From: REEB95 sp035275845
Lineage (GTDB): Bacteria > Pseudomonadota > Alphaproteobacteria > ATCC43930 > CGMCC-115725
Assembly (NCBI GenBank): GCA_035275845.1
Contig: DATEMD010000142.1
Location: forward strand, 1 to 30,920
DNA length: 30,920 bases
Reading direction: 5' to 3'
The notes beneath the pieces were generated by a model. The model saw nothing but the letters and a program-made list of their open reading frames with translations. It was not told the origin of the DNA and searched no databases. Both the position numbers and the translations under genes were made by a program. How positions within the stretch are numbered: the first letter of the stretch is position 1; every line of letters begins with the position of its first letter. Below, piece by piece: positions 23,501 to 30,769 of the stretch.

Positions 23501-23767
23501 CAATACGGTGTGATCGATGGTGACGATCACGCCATTCGGTCCGCTCGACAATGCCGAAGCCAGATAGGGCGTCACGCGATCGAGCACAATCGGTCCGCGC
23601 GACAACCGCCATGCCGCCACGCCCCCCGCCGTGGCAACAACCACAACCAGCACGACGATGCCGACTATGACGGCGCGCAACAGCCGGACATGCGGCGGCC
23701 GGCGATCTTGACCATGCTGCGGCACGCGCGCAGGCTGCGGCGGCCGATTATCGGCTGCACCGCCCAT
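20546..23767 (-). CDS. YhdP/AsmA-like large envelope protein (DUF3971 plus AsmA-like C-terminus)
   Basis: This 1,073-aa protein has an N-terminal cytoplasmic Pro/Arg-rich tail, one transmembrane helix (about 31-52, RAVIVGIVVLVVVVATAGGVAAW) and a very long periplasmic region dominated by beta-strand repeats with DUF3971 features (ARLTAAAIPIDSLPHLWP, then VKAALALHVDTGAPKPVDV). It ends in the AsmA-like segment containing GTFNGTDYRVVRAP, FARVLKLTSFTGVGDLL and IPVIGSLLMGGKGQGIIG. AsmA/YhdP/TamB-type proteins are thought to bridge inner and outer membranes and carry phospholipids; that role is inferred here. I chose ATG 23767, with GGTGG about 7 nt upstream, over a GTG at 23788; either start collides with the divergent glnE start at 23766. 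The gene is convergent with tyrS, stops overlapping. Confidence 0.85.
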   Translation of the reverse strand: MGGAADNRPPQPARVPQHGQDRRPPHVRLLRAVIVGIVVLVVVVATAGGVAAWRLSRGPIVLDRVTPYLASALSSGPNGVIVTIDHTVLSWSDGRFHLFAQGVHLNQPASGAHLTFHGMEIVLSPWALLQGRLAPSRVVLDHPVLRLVRAADGSFRLALGEQTAESDTAEFWGTRLTRDVAAPLGSGGPLQYLTSFAMNDATLIVDDKSLGVTWRADRFDIAMERNAAGIAGTMQLAVGIAGKQALLSGHIDYRAIGQLSVKIDFDGVDPALFASAAPALQPLGTLDLPVSGEMALGFDTNNLAIDVAFCDFRFGAGTLREADLPDGTAAVHGGVLRASYNPLEGRVDIEDLELDLGGPKVSIQGEVDNLGNGLLGGGWPTSFDASARLTAAAIPIDSLPHLWPEHVGPHTRHWITTRVRDGMIDSVKAALALHVDTGAPKPVDVTRFDGTGSYHNLTIDYFPPLEPARGVGGTVVFDRTHMDFTPTGGHVLDGRATAASVKLYNLDTNDEMGDIDVTLAGPLRDALKVLDTKPLQYAKALGLDAEHAQGQFSAHIFFRLPLKHDLNFDEVVYRTEAQLSAVAIPHAFFGRDLSDGEFKMTLDRAALTLDGTAAIEGAPLKLTWVENLTKRGLRRRYTVQGRLDDAMRAHLGFDFADYATLKGPIDVDLAYGLGADRRAEASVTAKLKDAAVDIPKLGWHKPVGQPAVAKFTLELAGDQLTQLRNATLMGSGVNAQASATFDKAGLTRADIPHLVAGETNAQVTLARTGNGWTADLSGSSYDASGLLRDVSRPSAANPPPVAIHAKVGRLVLGPNRQLTDFSARLQSDGPHWTEAEIDSTLTGGKKLTVRFGGANGPGKFDLTADDFGALLRVLDVTGDVEGGTFAVKGDAVDDGGKRVLKGTFNGTDYRVVRAPLFARVLKLTSFTGVGDLLTGGSGIPFKALQGDIVYGAGEIKITNMRAYGGAVGINVDGTVNYDAGTLDASGTLVPANILNTVIGDIPVIGSLLMGGKGQGIIGANFRIAGAISDPQIAVNPLSVLAPGFLRNLFLFKAWNPAPDAPPKPDSSTSAGNP

Positions 23768-26738
23768 GTCATCGCCACCATTCGACACTTACAACAATCT
23801 CCCGCCCATTGCCGACGAAGCGGCCGCGGCCGTCGGTCTCGCACGCTGGCATGAAGCGGCCGACGACATGCACGACACGAGCCTCGCCGGCTTCATGCGC
23901 GATCTTGCCGCGGATTCGGCTGGCCGCCGGTTGCTGACGACGCTCTTTGGCAACAGCCCTTACCTAGCTCATTGCTGTTTCAGGGAGCCGGCCCTGCTCG
24001 CCCGGCTCTGGCGGCAGGGCGTTGCGGCTACTTTCGCCGAACTCATATCCCGGCTCAACCGTGATCTCGCGCCGGAGGCGTCACAGGAAACGCTCGCGGC
24101 GGAGCTGCGACGGCTCAAGCGCGGCGCGGCGCTGACGATCGCGGTTGCCGATATCGCCGGTCTGTGGCCGCTGACACAGACGATGGACGCGTTAAGCCGC
24201 TTTGCCGAGGACGCTTTGGCCTTGGCGACCCGCTGCCTCCTGCGTGCGGCTGCGGCGCGCGGCATGCTTGCGCTCAACCATACCGACGATCCGGCGCGCG
24301 ACAGCGGTTTCGTCGTTTTGGCGATGGGCAAGCTGGGCGCCGGCGAGCTCAACTATTCGAGCGACATCGACCTCGTCGTGCTGTTCGATCCCGAGAAGGC
24401 GCGGATCACCGGCGACACGGACGCTCAGACGCTGTTCAGTCGGATGACGCAGGACCTCGTCCGCGTGATGGCCGAACGAACCGACGAAGGCTATGTCTTC
24501 CGGACGGATTTGCGGTTGCGGCCCGATCCGGGTTCGACGCCGCCTGCCTTGTCGCTGCCCGCCGCCCTCGCCTACTACGAAAGCGCCGGCCAAAATTGGG
24601 AGCGCGCGGCGTTGATCCGCGCGCGGCCGGTGGCTGGCGATCGCGACGTCGGCCGCGAATTCCTCGCCGCGCTGACGCCGTTCCTGTGGCGCAAGCACCT
24701 CGACTTCGCCGCGATCCAGGACATCCATTCGATCAAGCGGCAAATCCATGCCTATCGCGGCGGCGCGGTGGTCGCCGTCGCCGGCCACAACATCAAGCTC
24801 GGACGCGGTGGCATCCGCGAAATCGAATTCTTCGCGCAGACGCAGCAATTGATTTGGGGCGGCCGAGAGCCCGACCTGCGCCAGCGTCAGACCATTCCGG
24901 CGCTCGAAGCGCTGGCGACCGCCGGCCACATTTCGCACCAGGCCACCAACGATCTCGCCGAGGCCTACGGATTCCTCCGCCGTGTCGAACATCGCCTCCA
25001 GATGATCGACGACGCGCAAACCCATACCATTCCGGCGGATGCCAGCGGTATCCGCCATCTCGCGTTGTTCCTCGGCTATGCGACGGCGGACGACTTCGCC
25101 GCCGAGCTGACGCAGCGGCTGACGATCGTCGAAAGCCATTACGCCAACCTATTCGAAGAAGCGCCGTCGCTCGCGGCTCCCGGAAATCTCGTCTTCACCG
25201 GCGCGGACGACGATCCCGAAACCCTACGCACGCTGACGGCATTGGGTTTCGCCGATCCTCCCACCGTTGCTGCGATCGTGCGCGCCTGGCACCACGGCCG
25301 CTATCGCGCGACGCGCAGCCAGCGCGCCCGCGAGCTGCTGACCGAACTTGTGCCGGCGCTGTTGCGATCCTTCGGTGCCAGCGCCGCGCCCGACGCCGCC
25401 TTCATCCGCTTCGACAATTTGCTCGGCCGACTGCCGGCCGGCGTGCAGTCGTTCTCGCTGCTGCACCAGAATCCGGGTTTGCTCGACCTGGTTGCCGAGA
25501 TCATGAGCGCGGCGCCGACATTGGCCGAAACCATGATGAACCGGCCGGGTGTGCTCGATGCCGTGCTGGCCGCCGGATTCTTCGAACCGTTGCCGCCGTG
25601 CGCGGCGCTGACTGCCGACATCGGACGGTTGCTCGACCGCGCGCGTCATGCGGAAGAGATGCTCGATATGGCGCGGCGTTGGGTCGCCGAGCGCAAATTT
25701 CAGGTCGGCGTTCAGGTCCTGCGCCGTCGGCTCGACGGCGAGGCCGCTGGCGGCGTGTTCGCCGACATTGCCGAGGCGGCGCTGGCAGCGTTGCTGCCGC
25801 GGGTCGCAGCCGAATTCGCGCGGGCCCACGGCACGATCGCCGGGGGCACTGTCGCCGTACTCGGCCTCGGCAAGCTTGGCAGCCGCGAGATGACCTATGC
25901 GTCCGATCTCGACCTGATCCTGATCTACGACGCATCGGACGATGCCGAGAGCGCCGGCGGTACCCAGGCGCTGGCTGCCCCCGCCTATTACGCGCGCCTG
26001 TCGCAGCGCTTCATCAATGCGCTGACGGCGGCAACAGCCGAAGGACACCTCTACGAGGTTGACATGCGGCTGCGGCCCTCGGGCACCGCGGGTCCGGTCG
26101 CCACGAGCTTGCAGGCCTTCCGCCGCTACCACCGGGAACTCGCCTGGACGTGGGAACGGATGGCGCTAACGCGCGCGCGGCCGGTTGCCGGCGACAGCGC
26201 CCTCGTCGCCCGCATCATGGCAGAGATCCGGTCGGTTCTGATCCGTCCGCAGAGCGCCCCGGACCTGGCCCGCGACGTCGTCGCGATGCGCCGCCGCATC
26301 GCCGATACACACCGCAATCCGCCCCTGTTCGACGTCAAGCACCGGCCGGGTGGCCTCGTCGACATCGAGTTCATCACACAATTTCTTCAACTGCGCGACG
26401 CGGCGCACGCGCCACAAATCCTTCATGCCAACACGCGAGCGGCGCTGATCGCCCTGCGGACGGCCAATGCACTGACGCCCGGCGATTCCGAAATCCTAGT
26501 CCGCGCCCTGATGCTTTGGCGCAACGTTCAGGGGATGCTGAAGTTGACCGTACCTGAACCCTTCGACGAAGCCGCGACGCCACCCGCGGTCAAGGATTTG
26601 ATCGCGCGCGGCGCTGCTGCGATTGACTTCGATGCGCTCAAGCAGGATATGGATGCCGCCGCACGCGCCGCCCACGGCCTCTTTCACCGTCTGGTCGAGA
26701 TCGCGGCGGCCAAGATGGCGGAGGAGCGCGCACCATGA
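23766..26738 (+). CDS. glnE: Bifunctional glutamine synthetase adenylyltransferase/deadenylase
   Basis: GlnE adds AMP to, and removes it from, glutamine synthetase in response to PII, tuning nitrogen assimilation. The 990-aa protein contains two nucleotidyltransferase domains, each with its metal pair: D200 and D202 in LNYSSDIDLVVLFD (N-terminal, removing domain) and D714 and D716 in MTYASDLDLILIYD (C-terminal, adding domain). Each domain is followed by an ERAALIRARPVAGD or ERMALTRARPVAGD stretch and a GRGGIREIEFFAQ or PGGLVDIEFITQF motif, so both activities look intact. Length is normal. The start codon overlaps the divergent yhdP-like start (CATG). The stop overlaps bcp by 4 bp, suggesting coupling. 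With amt it is the second nitrogen-control gene in the window. Confidence 0.96.
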   Translation: MSSPPFDTYNNLPPIADEAAAAVGLARWHEAADDMHDTSLAGFMRDLAADSAGRRLLTTLFGNSPYLAHCCFREPALLARLWRQGVAATFAELISRLNRDLAPEASQETLAAELRRLKRGAALTIAVADIAGLWPLTQTMDALSRFAEDALALATRCLLRAAAARGMLALNHTDDPARDSGFVVLAMGKLGAGELNYSSDIDLVVLFDPEKARITGDTDAQTLFSRMTQDLVRVMAERTDEGYVFRTDLRLRPDPGSTPPALSLPAALAYYESAGQNWERAALIRARPVAGDRDVGREFLAALTPFLWRKHLDFAAIQDIHSIKRQIHAYRGGAVVAVAGHNIKLGRGGIREIEFFAQTQQLIWGGREPDLRQRQTIPALEALATAGHISHQATNDLAEAYGFLRRVEHRLQMIDDAQTHTIPADASGIRHLALFLGYATADDFAAELTQRLTIVESHYANLFEEAPSLAAPGNLVFTGADDDPETLRTLTALGFADPPTVAAIVRAWHHGRYRATRSQRARELLTELVPALLRSFGASAAPDAAFIRFDNLLGRLPAGVQSFSLLHQNPGLLDLVAEIMSAAPTLAETMMNRPGVLDAVLAAGFFEPLPPCAALTADIGRLLDRARHAEEMLDMARRWVAERKFQVGVQVLRRRLDGEAAGGVFADIAEAALAALLPRVAAEFARAHGTIAGGTVAVLGLGKLGSREMTYASDLDLILIYDASDDAESAGGTQALAAPAYYARLSQRFINALTAATAEGHLYEVDMRLRPSGTAGPVATSLQAFRRYHRELAWTWERMALTRARPVAGDSALVARIMAEIRSVLIRPQSAPDLARDVVAMRRRIADTHRNPPLFDVKHRPGGLVDIEFITQFLQLRDAAHAPQILHANTRAALIALRTANALTPGDSEILVRALMLWRNVQGMLKLTVPEPFDEAATPPAVKDLIARGAAAIDFDALKQDMDAAARAAHGLFHRLVEIAAAKMAEERAP

Positions 26739-27199
26739 GTCTCGAGATCGGCGACAAGGCCCCGGATTTTACCCTGCCCACCGACGGTGCCGGCACCGTG
26801 AGGCTGTCGGACCTCAAGGGACAACACGTCGTGTTGTATTTCTATCCGAAGGATGACACCTCCGGTTGCACCGCCGAGGCGTGCCAGTTCCGCGACCTTT
26901 TCCCGAAGTTCGGCCGAAGCGACGCCGCGGTCATCGGGATTTCACGCGACCCGATCGCATCGCACGATAAATTCAAGAAGAAATACAAACTGCCCTTTAC
27001 CCTTGCGGCCGACGAACAGGGCAAAGTGACGGAACGTTACGGCGTCTGGGTCCAAAAGAGCATGTACGGACGCAAATACATGGGCATCGAGCGCTCGACC
27101 TTTCTGGTCGATGGTAAAGGCGTGATCCGCGGCATTTGGCGTAAGGTCAAGGTGCCCGGCCACGCCGAAGAGGTCCTCAACGCGATCAAGACGTCGTAG
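26735..27199 (+). CDS. bcp: Thioredoxin-dependent thiol peroxidase (BCP/PrxQ peroxiredoxin)
   Basis: BCP reduces hydrogen peroxide and organic hydroperoxides using a reactive cysteine recycled by thioredoxin. The 154-aa protein (family normal) begins MSLEIGDKAPDFTLP, has the YFYPKDDTSGCTAEAC active-site motif with peroxidatic C45 and the C50 partner five residues later (the atypical 2-Cys pattern), and ends with the conserved RSTFLVDGKGVIRGIWRKVKVPGHAEEVL. It has no signal peptide, so it is cytoplasmic. It overlaps glnE (ATGA), the usual alphaproteobacterial linkage. It is followed by a 46-bp gap and the copper-protein gene on the same strand. Confidence 0.95.
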   Translation: MSLEIGDKAPDFTLPTDGAGTVRLSDLKGQHVVLYFYPKDDTSGCTAEACQFRDLFPKFGRSDAAVIGISRDPIASHDKFKKKYKLPFTLAADEQGKVTERYGVWVQKSMYGRKYMGIERSTFLVDGKGVIRGIWRKVKVPGHAEEVLNAIKTS

Positions 27200-27245
27200 T
27201 TAAGCAGGCCGCCTCTCTAGCCGCTTTAAGCGGAGTTACAGCCGC

Positions 27246-27626
27246 ATGCGGTCGCGTGGTAACATGCTCGGGATGGCGCTTCGGAAGATTTTCCGTGAGT
27301 CCGATTTCATCGCCGCCGCTTTGGCGCTCGCGGTATTTCTTGCCGCTGTCATACCGCTCGCCAATGCCACCGCACCCATCACCGTCAGCCAGCGCAACCG
27401 ACATTTCAACCCCGATACGTTGACCATCGCAGTCGGCGGCGTCGTCCACATCGTCAACGACGATCGGGTGACCCATCACGTCTACGTTGATTCGCCGGCC
27501 ATGAAATTCGACTCCGGCGAGCAGCCGGTCGGCACGACGGTGGATTTGGAGTTCGACCATGCCGGCACGTATCACGTGCTGTGCGCGATCCACCCCACTA
27601 TGCACCTGCTGGTGACGGTGCAATAA
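27246..27626 (+). CDS. Amicyanin-like blue copper protein (cupredoxin), exported
   Basis: This small (126 aa) type 1 copper protein has a signal peptide (hydrophobic 21-38, cleavage near ANA, residue 41) and a mature cupredoxin domain of about 85 residues. Copper ligands are visible: H77 (in VTHHVYVD; H78 is the alternative), C113, H116 and M119 in CAIHPTMH, the short C-x2-H-x2-M spacing of amicyanins rather than the longer loop of azurin. It therefore probably transfers electrons in the periplasm. A GCGGAG ribosome site precedes ATG 27246 and lies in the 3' arm of a small CCGCT-TTA-AGCGG stem (27221-27233). It converges with the di-heme peroxidase gene only 2 bp away. A redox partnership is an inference from position; ATG 27264 and 27273 are alternative starts. 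Confidence 0.85.
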   Translation: MRSRGNMLGMALRKIFRESDFIAAALALAVFLAAVIPLANATAPITVSQRNRHFNPDTLTIAVGGVVHIVNDDRVTHHVYVDSPAMKFDSGEQPVGTTVDLEFDHAGTYHVLCAIHPTMHLLVTVQ

Positions 27627-27628
27627 GC

Positions 27629-28705
27629 TCAGCGCGGCAGGACCGGAGCTTCGACCGGTTTCGGATCGGACGTCAGCGTATCGAGGAACGCGATCAAATC
27701 GGCTTTTTCCTGCGCCGTCAGGTGCAGCGGTTTGATGAAATCGGCGCGGCTCGGACGGTCGATGCCGCCGCGATCGTATAGATCGACGACGTCGGCCAGT
27801 GTCGCTTCCGATCCATTGTGCATGTAGGGCGCGCGCCGCGCCACGTCGCGCAGCGTCGGCACCTTGAACGCGTATTTGAGCTTCACTGTATTCGGGAACA
27901 GCCGTGCGCGGCCGATATCGTCGCCAGTCGCGGTCCCGACGTCATAGAACCCTTCGTCGGTGAACGCCCAGCCGATATGGCAGTTCGAACACCCGGCCTT
28001 GCCCGTGAACAGGGCGAAGCCGTGCTTAGCCTGCGCGTCGATGGCACTTTCGTCGCCGGCAACCCAACGATCGAACGGCGCAGGCCCCGAGACGATCGTA
28101 CGTTCGAACGTCGCCAACGCGTCGGCGACATGCGCTTCGGTGATGGCATGATCGGAGAATGCCGCCGCAAACGCCGCGCGGTAGCCGGGGATTGCCGAGA
28201 GCGCACGGATCAAATCCGCCGGCTTGCGGTTCATGATCCCGGGATTGGTGATCGGACCGGCGAACGCGACCGCTTCGAGCGACGGGAAATGGCCGTCCCA
28301 GCCGAGGATCGGCGCCCAGGCGATGTTGAGCATCGTCGGCGTGTGCGTCTTCATTTCCTGCGTGCCGACGCCGAGACGCAGGCCGTCGGCCCACGACAAG
28401 CCGGGATTATGGCAGCTGGCGCAGGATTGCGTGCCGCTGCCCGACAGGATCGGATCCCAGAACAGCAAGTCGCCGAGATGAGCCTTCGCCTTCGAGTAGG
28501 GATCGTCGGGCGGGAACGGCGTCGTTGTCGGCCGCGCGAAATCCGCCTTGAGTTCGGCCAGCGTCGGCGACGGCGCGGCTGTGTCAGTGACGGCGCCTAA
28601 CAAGCCGACGCTGAGCAACGCCACGGCGACCGCGGCGATTGGTGTCACCCAAAGTGACCGCGACATCCAGTGCCGCAATTTGCTTCGATCGATCTTCGGC
28701 ATCAT
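27629..28705 (-). CDS. Di-heme cytochrome c peroxidase (CcpA/MauG superfamily)
   Basis: This 358-aa periplasmic protein has an N-terminal signal or anchor segment (19-39) and two heme c motifs: CASCH at 95-99 (N-terminal, peroxidatic heme) and CSNCH at 239-243 (C-terminal, electron-transfer heme). Other family marks are LLFWDPILSGSGTQSC, WDGHFPSLEAVA, GPITNPGIMN and KVPTLRDVARRAPYMHNGS; M295 is the likely distal ligand of the high-potential heme, which favours a true peroxidase over MauG (Tyr there). The start is the first of two adjacent ATGs, overlapping the kinase stop by one base (TAATG), so translation is probably coupled to the kinase. Electrons could come from the neighbouring cupredoxin or from a cytochrome c. 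Confidence 0.92.
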   Translation of the reverse strand: MMPKIDRSKLRHWMSRSLWVTPIAAVAVALLSVGLLGAVTDTAAPSPTLAELKADFARPTTTPFPPDDPYSKAKAHLGDLLFWDPILSGSGTQSCASCHNPGLSWADGLRLGVGTQEMKTHTPTMLNIAWAPILGWDGHFPSLEAVAFAGPITNPGIMNRKPADLIRALSAIPGYRAAFAAAFSDHAITEAHVADALATFERTIVSGPAPFDRWVAGDESAIDAQAKHGFALFTGKAGCSNCHIGWAFTDEGFYDVGTATGDDIGRARLFPNTVKLKYAFKVPTLRDVARRAPYMHNGSEATLADVVDLYDRGGIDRPSRADFIKPLHLTAQEKADLIAFLDTLTSDPKPVEAPVLPR

Positions 28706-30627
28706 TAGGACGCCACCGTTGCAACGTGCGGCGCGCGCGCCGCTTCCGGCAGCAACACGGTGACCGTGGTCCCTTGTCCGGGCGCGCTCGCGATCTCGAG
28801 CCGGCCGCCGTGCAGTTCGATGATGCTCTTGCACAACGGCAAGCCCATGCCGGTGCCTTCGTAGCGGCGCGACAGGCTGCTATCGACCTGGCTGAACGGC
28901 GACAAGGCCACGGGAATGTCCTCGGCGCGCATGCCGATGCCCGTGTCGGCGACCGTTAGCGCGATGAATCCGGCGCCATCGCGCCGCGCCGACAGCGTGA
29001 TATGACCGCCTGCTGGCGTGAACTTGACCGCATTCGAGACCAGCTGTTGCAGGATGCGGCTCAGGCGCGTCGGATCGACCATCAGTCGAAGACCCACGGT
29101 CTCCGGCGCCACGGCCATTGCGAGTTGCCCGCGTTCGGCTTCGCGGGCGAAGAAGGTCACCGCCTGCTCCAATGCCGGCTGCGCGTCGACCGGCTCCGGT
29201 ACGATTTCGAGACTGCCGCCCTCGCACTTGGCATAATCGAGGATGTCGTTGATCATCTCGAGCAGATGGCGGCCGCTGCGCATGATGTCGTTCGCGAATT
29301 CCTTGTAGGACGGCTGCCCGACCGGACCGACCATCTCGCCAGCGATGATTTCGGAGAATCCGATCACCGCGTTGAGCGGCGTGCGCAGCTCGTGACCCAT
29401 ATTCGCGAGGAACTCGGTCTTAGCGCGATTGGCCATTTCGGCCTGTTCCTTGGCGGCACTGAGCGCGAGCTCGCGCTCCTTGAGCGCGGAAATGTCGCTG
29501 ATGACGACGACGAAACCGCCGTCGGAGGTCGTGCTACGGCTCAGATGCAACCAGCGAATTCCGTCGACGCACATTTCGCCGCGCGGCTGCGCCAAGGCGC
29601 CCTCGAGCATCTCGGGAAACGGCGCGCCGGGCGCGAGACTACCGGCGAGCGTCGGAAAGAACGCAGTGACCTGGGAATTCGCGATCAGGATATGGCCGCC
29701 GGCATCGGCAAGAACGACGCCTTCGGCACTGTTTTCGAGCGCGTTGACCAACCGGGTCTGCGCCGAACGCCGGGCGGCGATCTCGCGATCCATCATGCCG
29801 CGAATGTTGTCGCGCATCACGGCCATCGATCCCAGCAACTGGCCGAGTTCGTCGTTGCCGACAGTTCCGATCTCGACGTCGAGCTCGCCTTCGGCGATGC
29901 GCCGCGCCGCCGACGACGCCGTCGCGATCGGACTCACCATACGCCGCGCCAGCAGAAGAGCGATGACGCCGCCGAGCAGAACCGCGGCCAGGGTCGCCGC
30001 GATGCTGAAGGTGCGGTAACCGGCGATCGAGGCCAGCGCGCTTTCGCGAAACTTGAAGCCGTCTTCCGCCGTCAGCTCGACCAGATTGTCGAAATCATCG
30101 TCGATGCCTTTGGCGCGCGCGATCAGCGTTTCCCTATCGGCTTCGTCATCGGCTTGGGTGTCGTTGCCGGTGATCAGCTCGCGGCGCAATTTGTTCCAGT
30201 CGGCGACGGCGGCGGCGGTGTCGTGCGCGGCACCGGCGGCGCGCGGCGACAGCGAGCGCCCTTCGGTCACCGCGAGATCCTCGGCCACGGACGCAGCGAG
30301 GTCGTCCATGCGCGTGTCGAGTTCCTGTTGGCGAGCTGGATCGTGCGACGCCACCCGGTCGGTCAAGGCGACTTCCATGGCGGTGAAATTCGACAGCGCC
30401 AAACGCGCATAACTGATCGACATCAGCGGCTTGTCGTAAGTCTCGACGACCAGTCGGCCAGAATTGACGACGCTGTTGACGGCGTAGAAGCCGAGCGCAC
30501 CGGTCAATGCCGCGAGCGCGAAGAACGCGAGCAAAATTTTGCCGCGGATCGTCACTCCCATAGTGCGGACAAGCCGCGCAACGGTTCGGGACCCGCTCGA
30601 AGCGTCGGCATGCGGTTGCTGAGACAC
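28705..30627 (-). CDS. Hybrid-less sensor histidine kinase with HAMP and PAS domains
   Basis: This 640-aa inner-membrane sensor kinase has two transmembrane helices (about 29-49 and 207-227) enclosing a 155-residue, mostly helical periplasmic sensor rich in charged residues, then HAMP (228-280), a PAS domain (293-382), HisKA with the phospho-acceptor H412 in MGHELRTPLNAVIGFSE, and HATPase_c with N box SNAVKF (531-536), G1 DTGIGM (561-566) and G2 GTGMGLPLCK (591-600). There is no receiver domain and no response regulator nearby, so its partner is encoded elsewhere. The translation start is GTG 30627, with a weak ribosome site and an inverted repeat just upstream. It is coupled to the peroxidase gene, hinting at a redox or envelope signal; that is inference. 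Confidence 0.92.
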   Translation of the reverse strand: MSQQPHADASSGSRTVARLVRTMGVTIRGKILLAFFALAALTGALGFYAVNSVVNSGRLVVETYDKPLMSISYARLALSNFTAMEVALTDRVASHDPARQQELDTRMDDLAASVAEDLAVTEGRSLSPRAAGAAHDTAAAVADWNKLRRELITGNDTQADDEADRETLIARAKGIDDDFDNLVELTAEDGFKFRESALASIAGYRTFSIAATLAAVLLGGVIALLLARRMVSPIATASSAARRIAEGELDVEIGTVGNDELGQLLGSMAVMRDNIRGMMDREIAARRSAQTRLVNALENSAEGVVLADAGGHILIANSQVTAFFPTLAGSLAPGAPFPEMLEGALAQPRGEMCVDGIRWLHLSRSTTSDGGFVVVISDISALKERELALSAAKEQAEMANRAKTEFLANMGHELRTPLNAVIGFSEIIAGEMVGPVGQPSYKEFANDIMRSGRHLLEMINDILDYAKCEGGSLEIVPEPVDAQPALEQAVTFFAREAERGQLAMAVAPETVGLRLMVDPTRLSRILQQLVSNAVKFTPAGGHITLSARRDGAGFIALTVADTGIGMRAEDIPVALSPFSQVDSSLSRRYEGTGMGLPLCKSIIELHGGRLEIASAPGQGTTVTVLLPEAARAPHVATVAS

Positions 30628-30638
30628 GCGCTTTTTCC

Positions 30639-30658
30639 CTAGGCGGAACGTGGCCTAG
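30639..30658. promoter_or_regulatory. Inverted repeat CTAGGC-N8-GCCTAG before the sensor kinase
   Basis: CTAGGC (30639-30644) and GCCTAG (30653-30658) are perfect 6-bp arms around an 8-nt spacer, 12 nt upstream of the kinase GTG on the minus strand. It could be a protein-binding operator or, in mRNA, a hairpin abutting the ribosome site, which would limit translation of the kinase-peroxidase operon. Confidence 0.4.
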
Positions 30659-30674
30659 AGTGCAGGCATTGCGG

Positions 30675-30760
30675 CTAAATTTGGGTTAAAGCGCGATATT
30701 TGTCTGTTACACGTTAACGTGGGCCGCCAAACCCCGCGGCAATTCCTTCGAAACGTTAAC
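30675..30760. promoter_or_regulatory. TTAA-rich regulatory region with palindrome
   Basis: The gap between the kinase gene and the leftward CBS-protein gene holds CTAA-N7-TTAA (30675-30689), one base off a CtrA box; a 12-bp perfect palindrome CACGTTAACGTG (30710-30721); and a second ACGTTAAC at 30753-30760. Such AT-rich words stand out in high-GC DNA. The region probably contains the kinase promoter. Binding factors are not known. Confidence 0.35.
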
Positions 30761-30769
30761 CAAATACGC

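Noticed and set aside
21509..23854. 781-codon open frame on the plus strand through the AsmA/YhdP-like gene
   Set aside because: The peptide is Arg/Glu/Val-rich with no family features, while the minus-strand frame has a transmembrane anchor and a conserved AsmA-like C-terminus.
27221..27233. Small stem after bcp as an intrinsic terminator
   Set aside because: Only five base pairs, no U-run, and the 3' arm is the ribosome site of the next gene; more likely incidental or a mild translation effect.
29002..30642. 546-codon open frame on the plus strand through the sensor kinase
   Set aside because: Antisense shadow of a kinase with every catalytic box intact.
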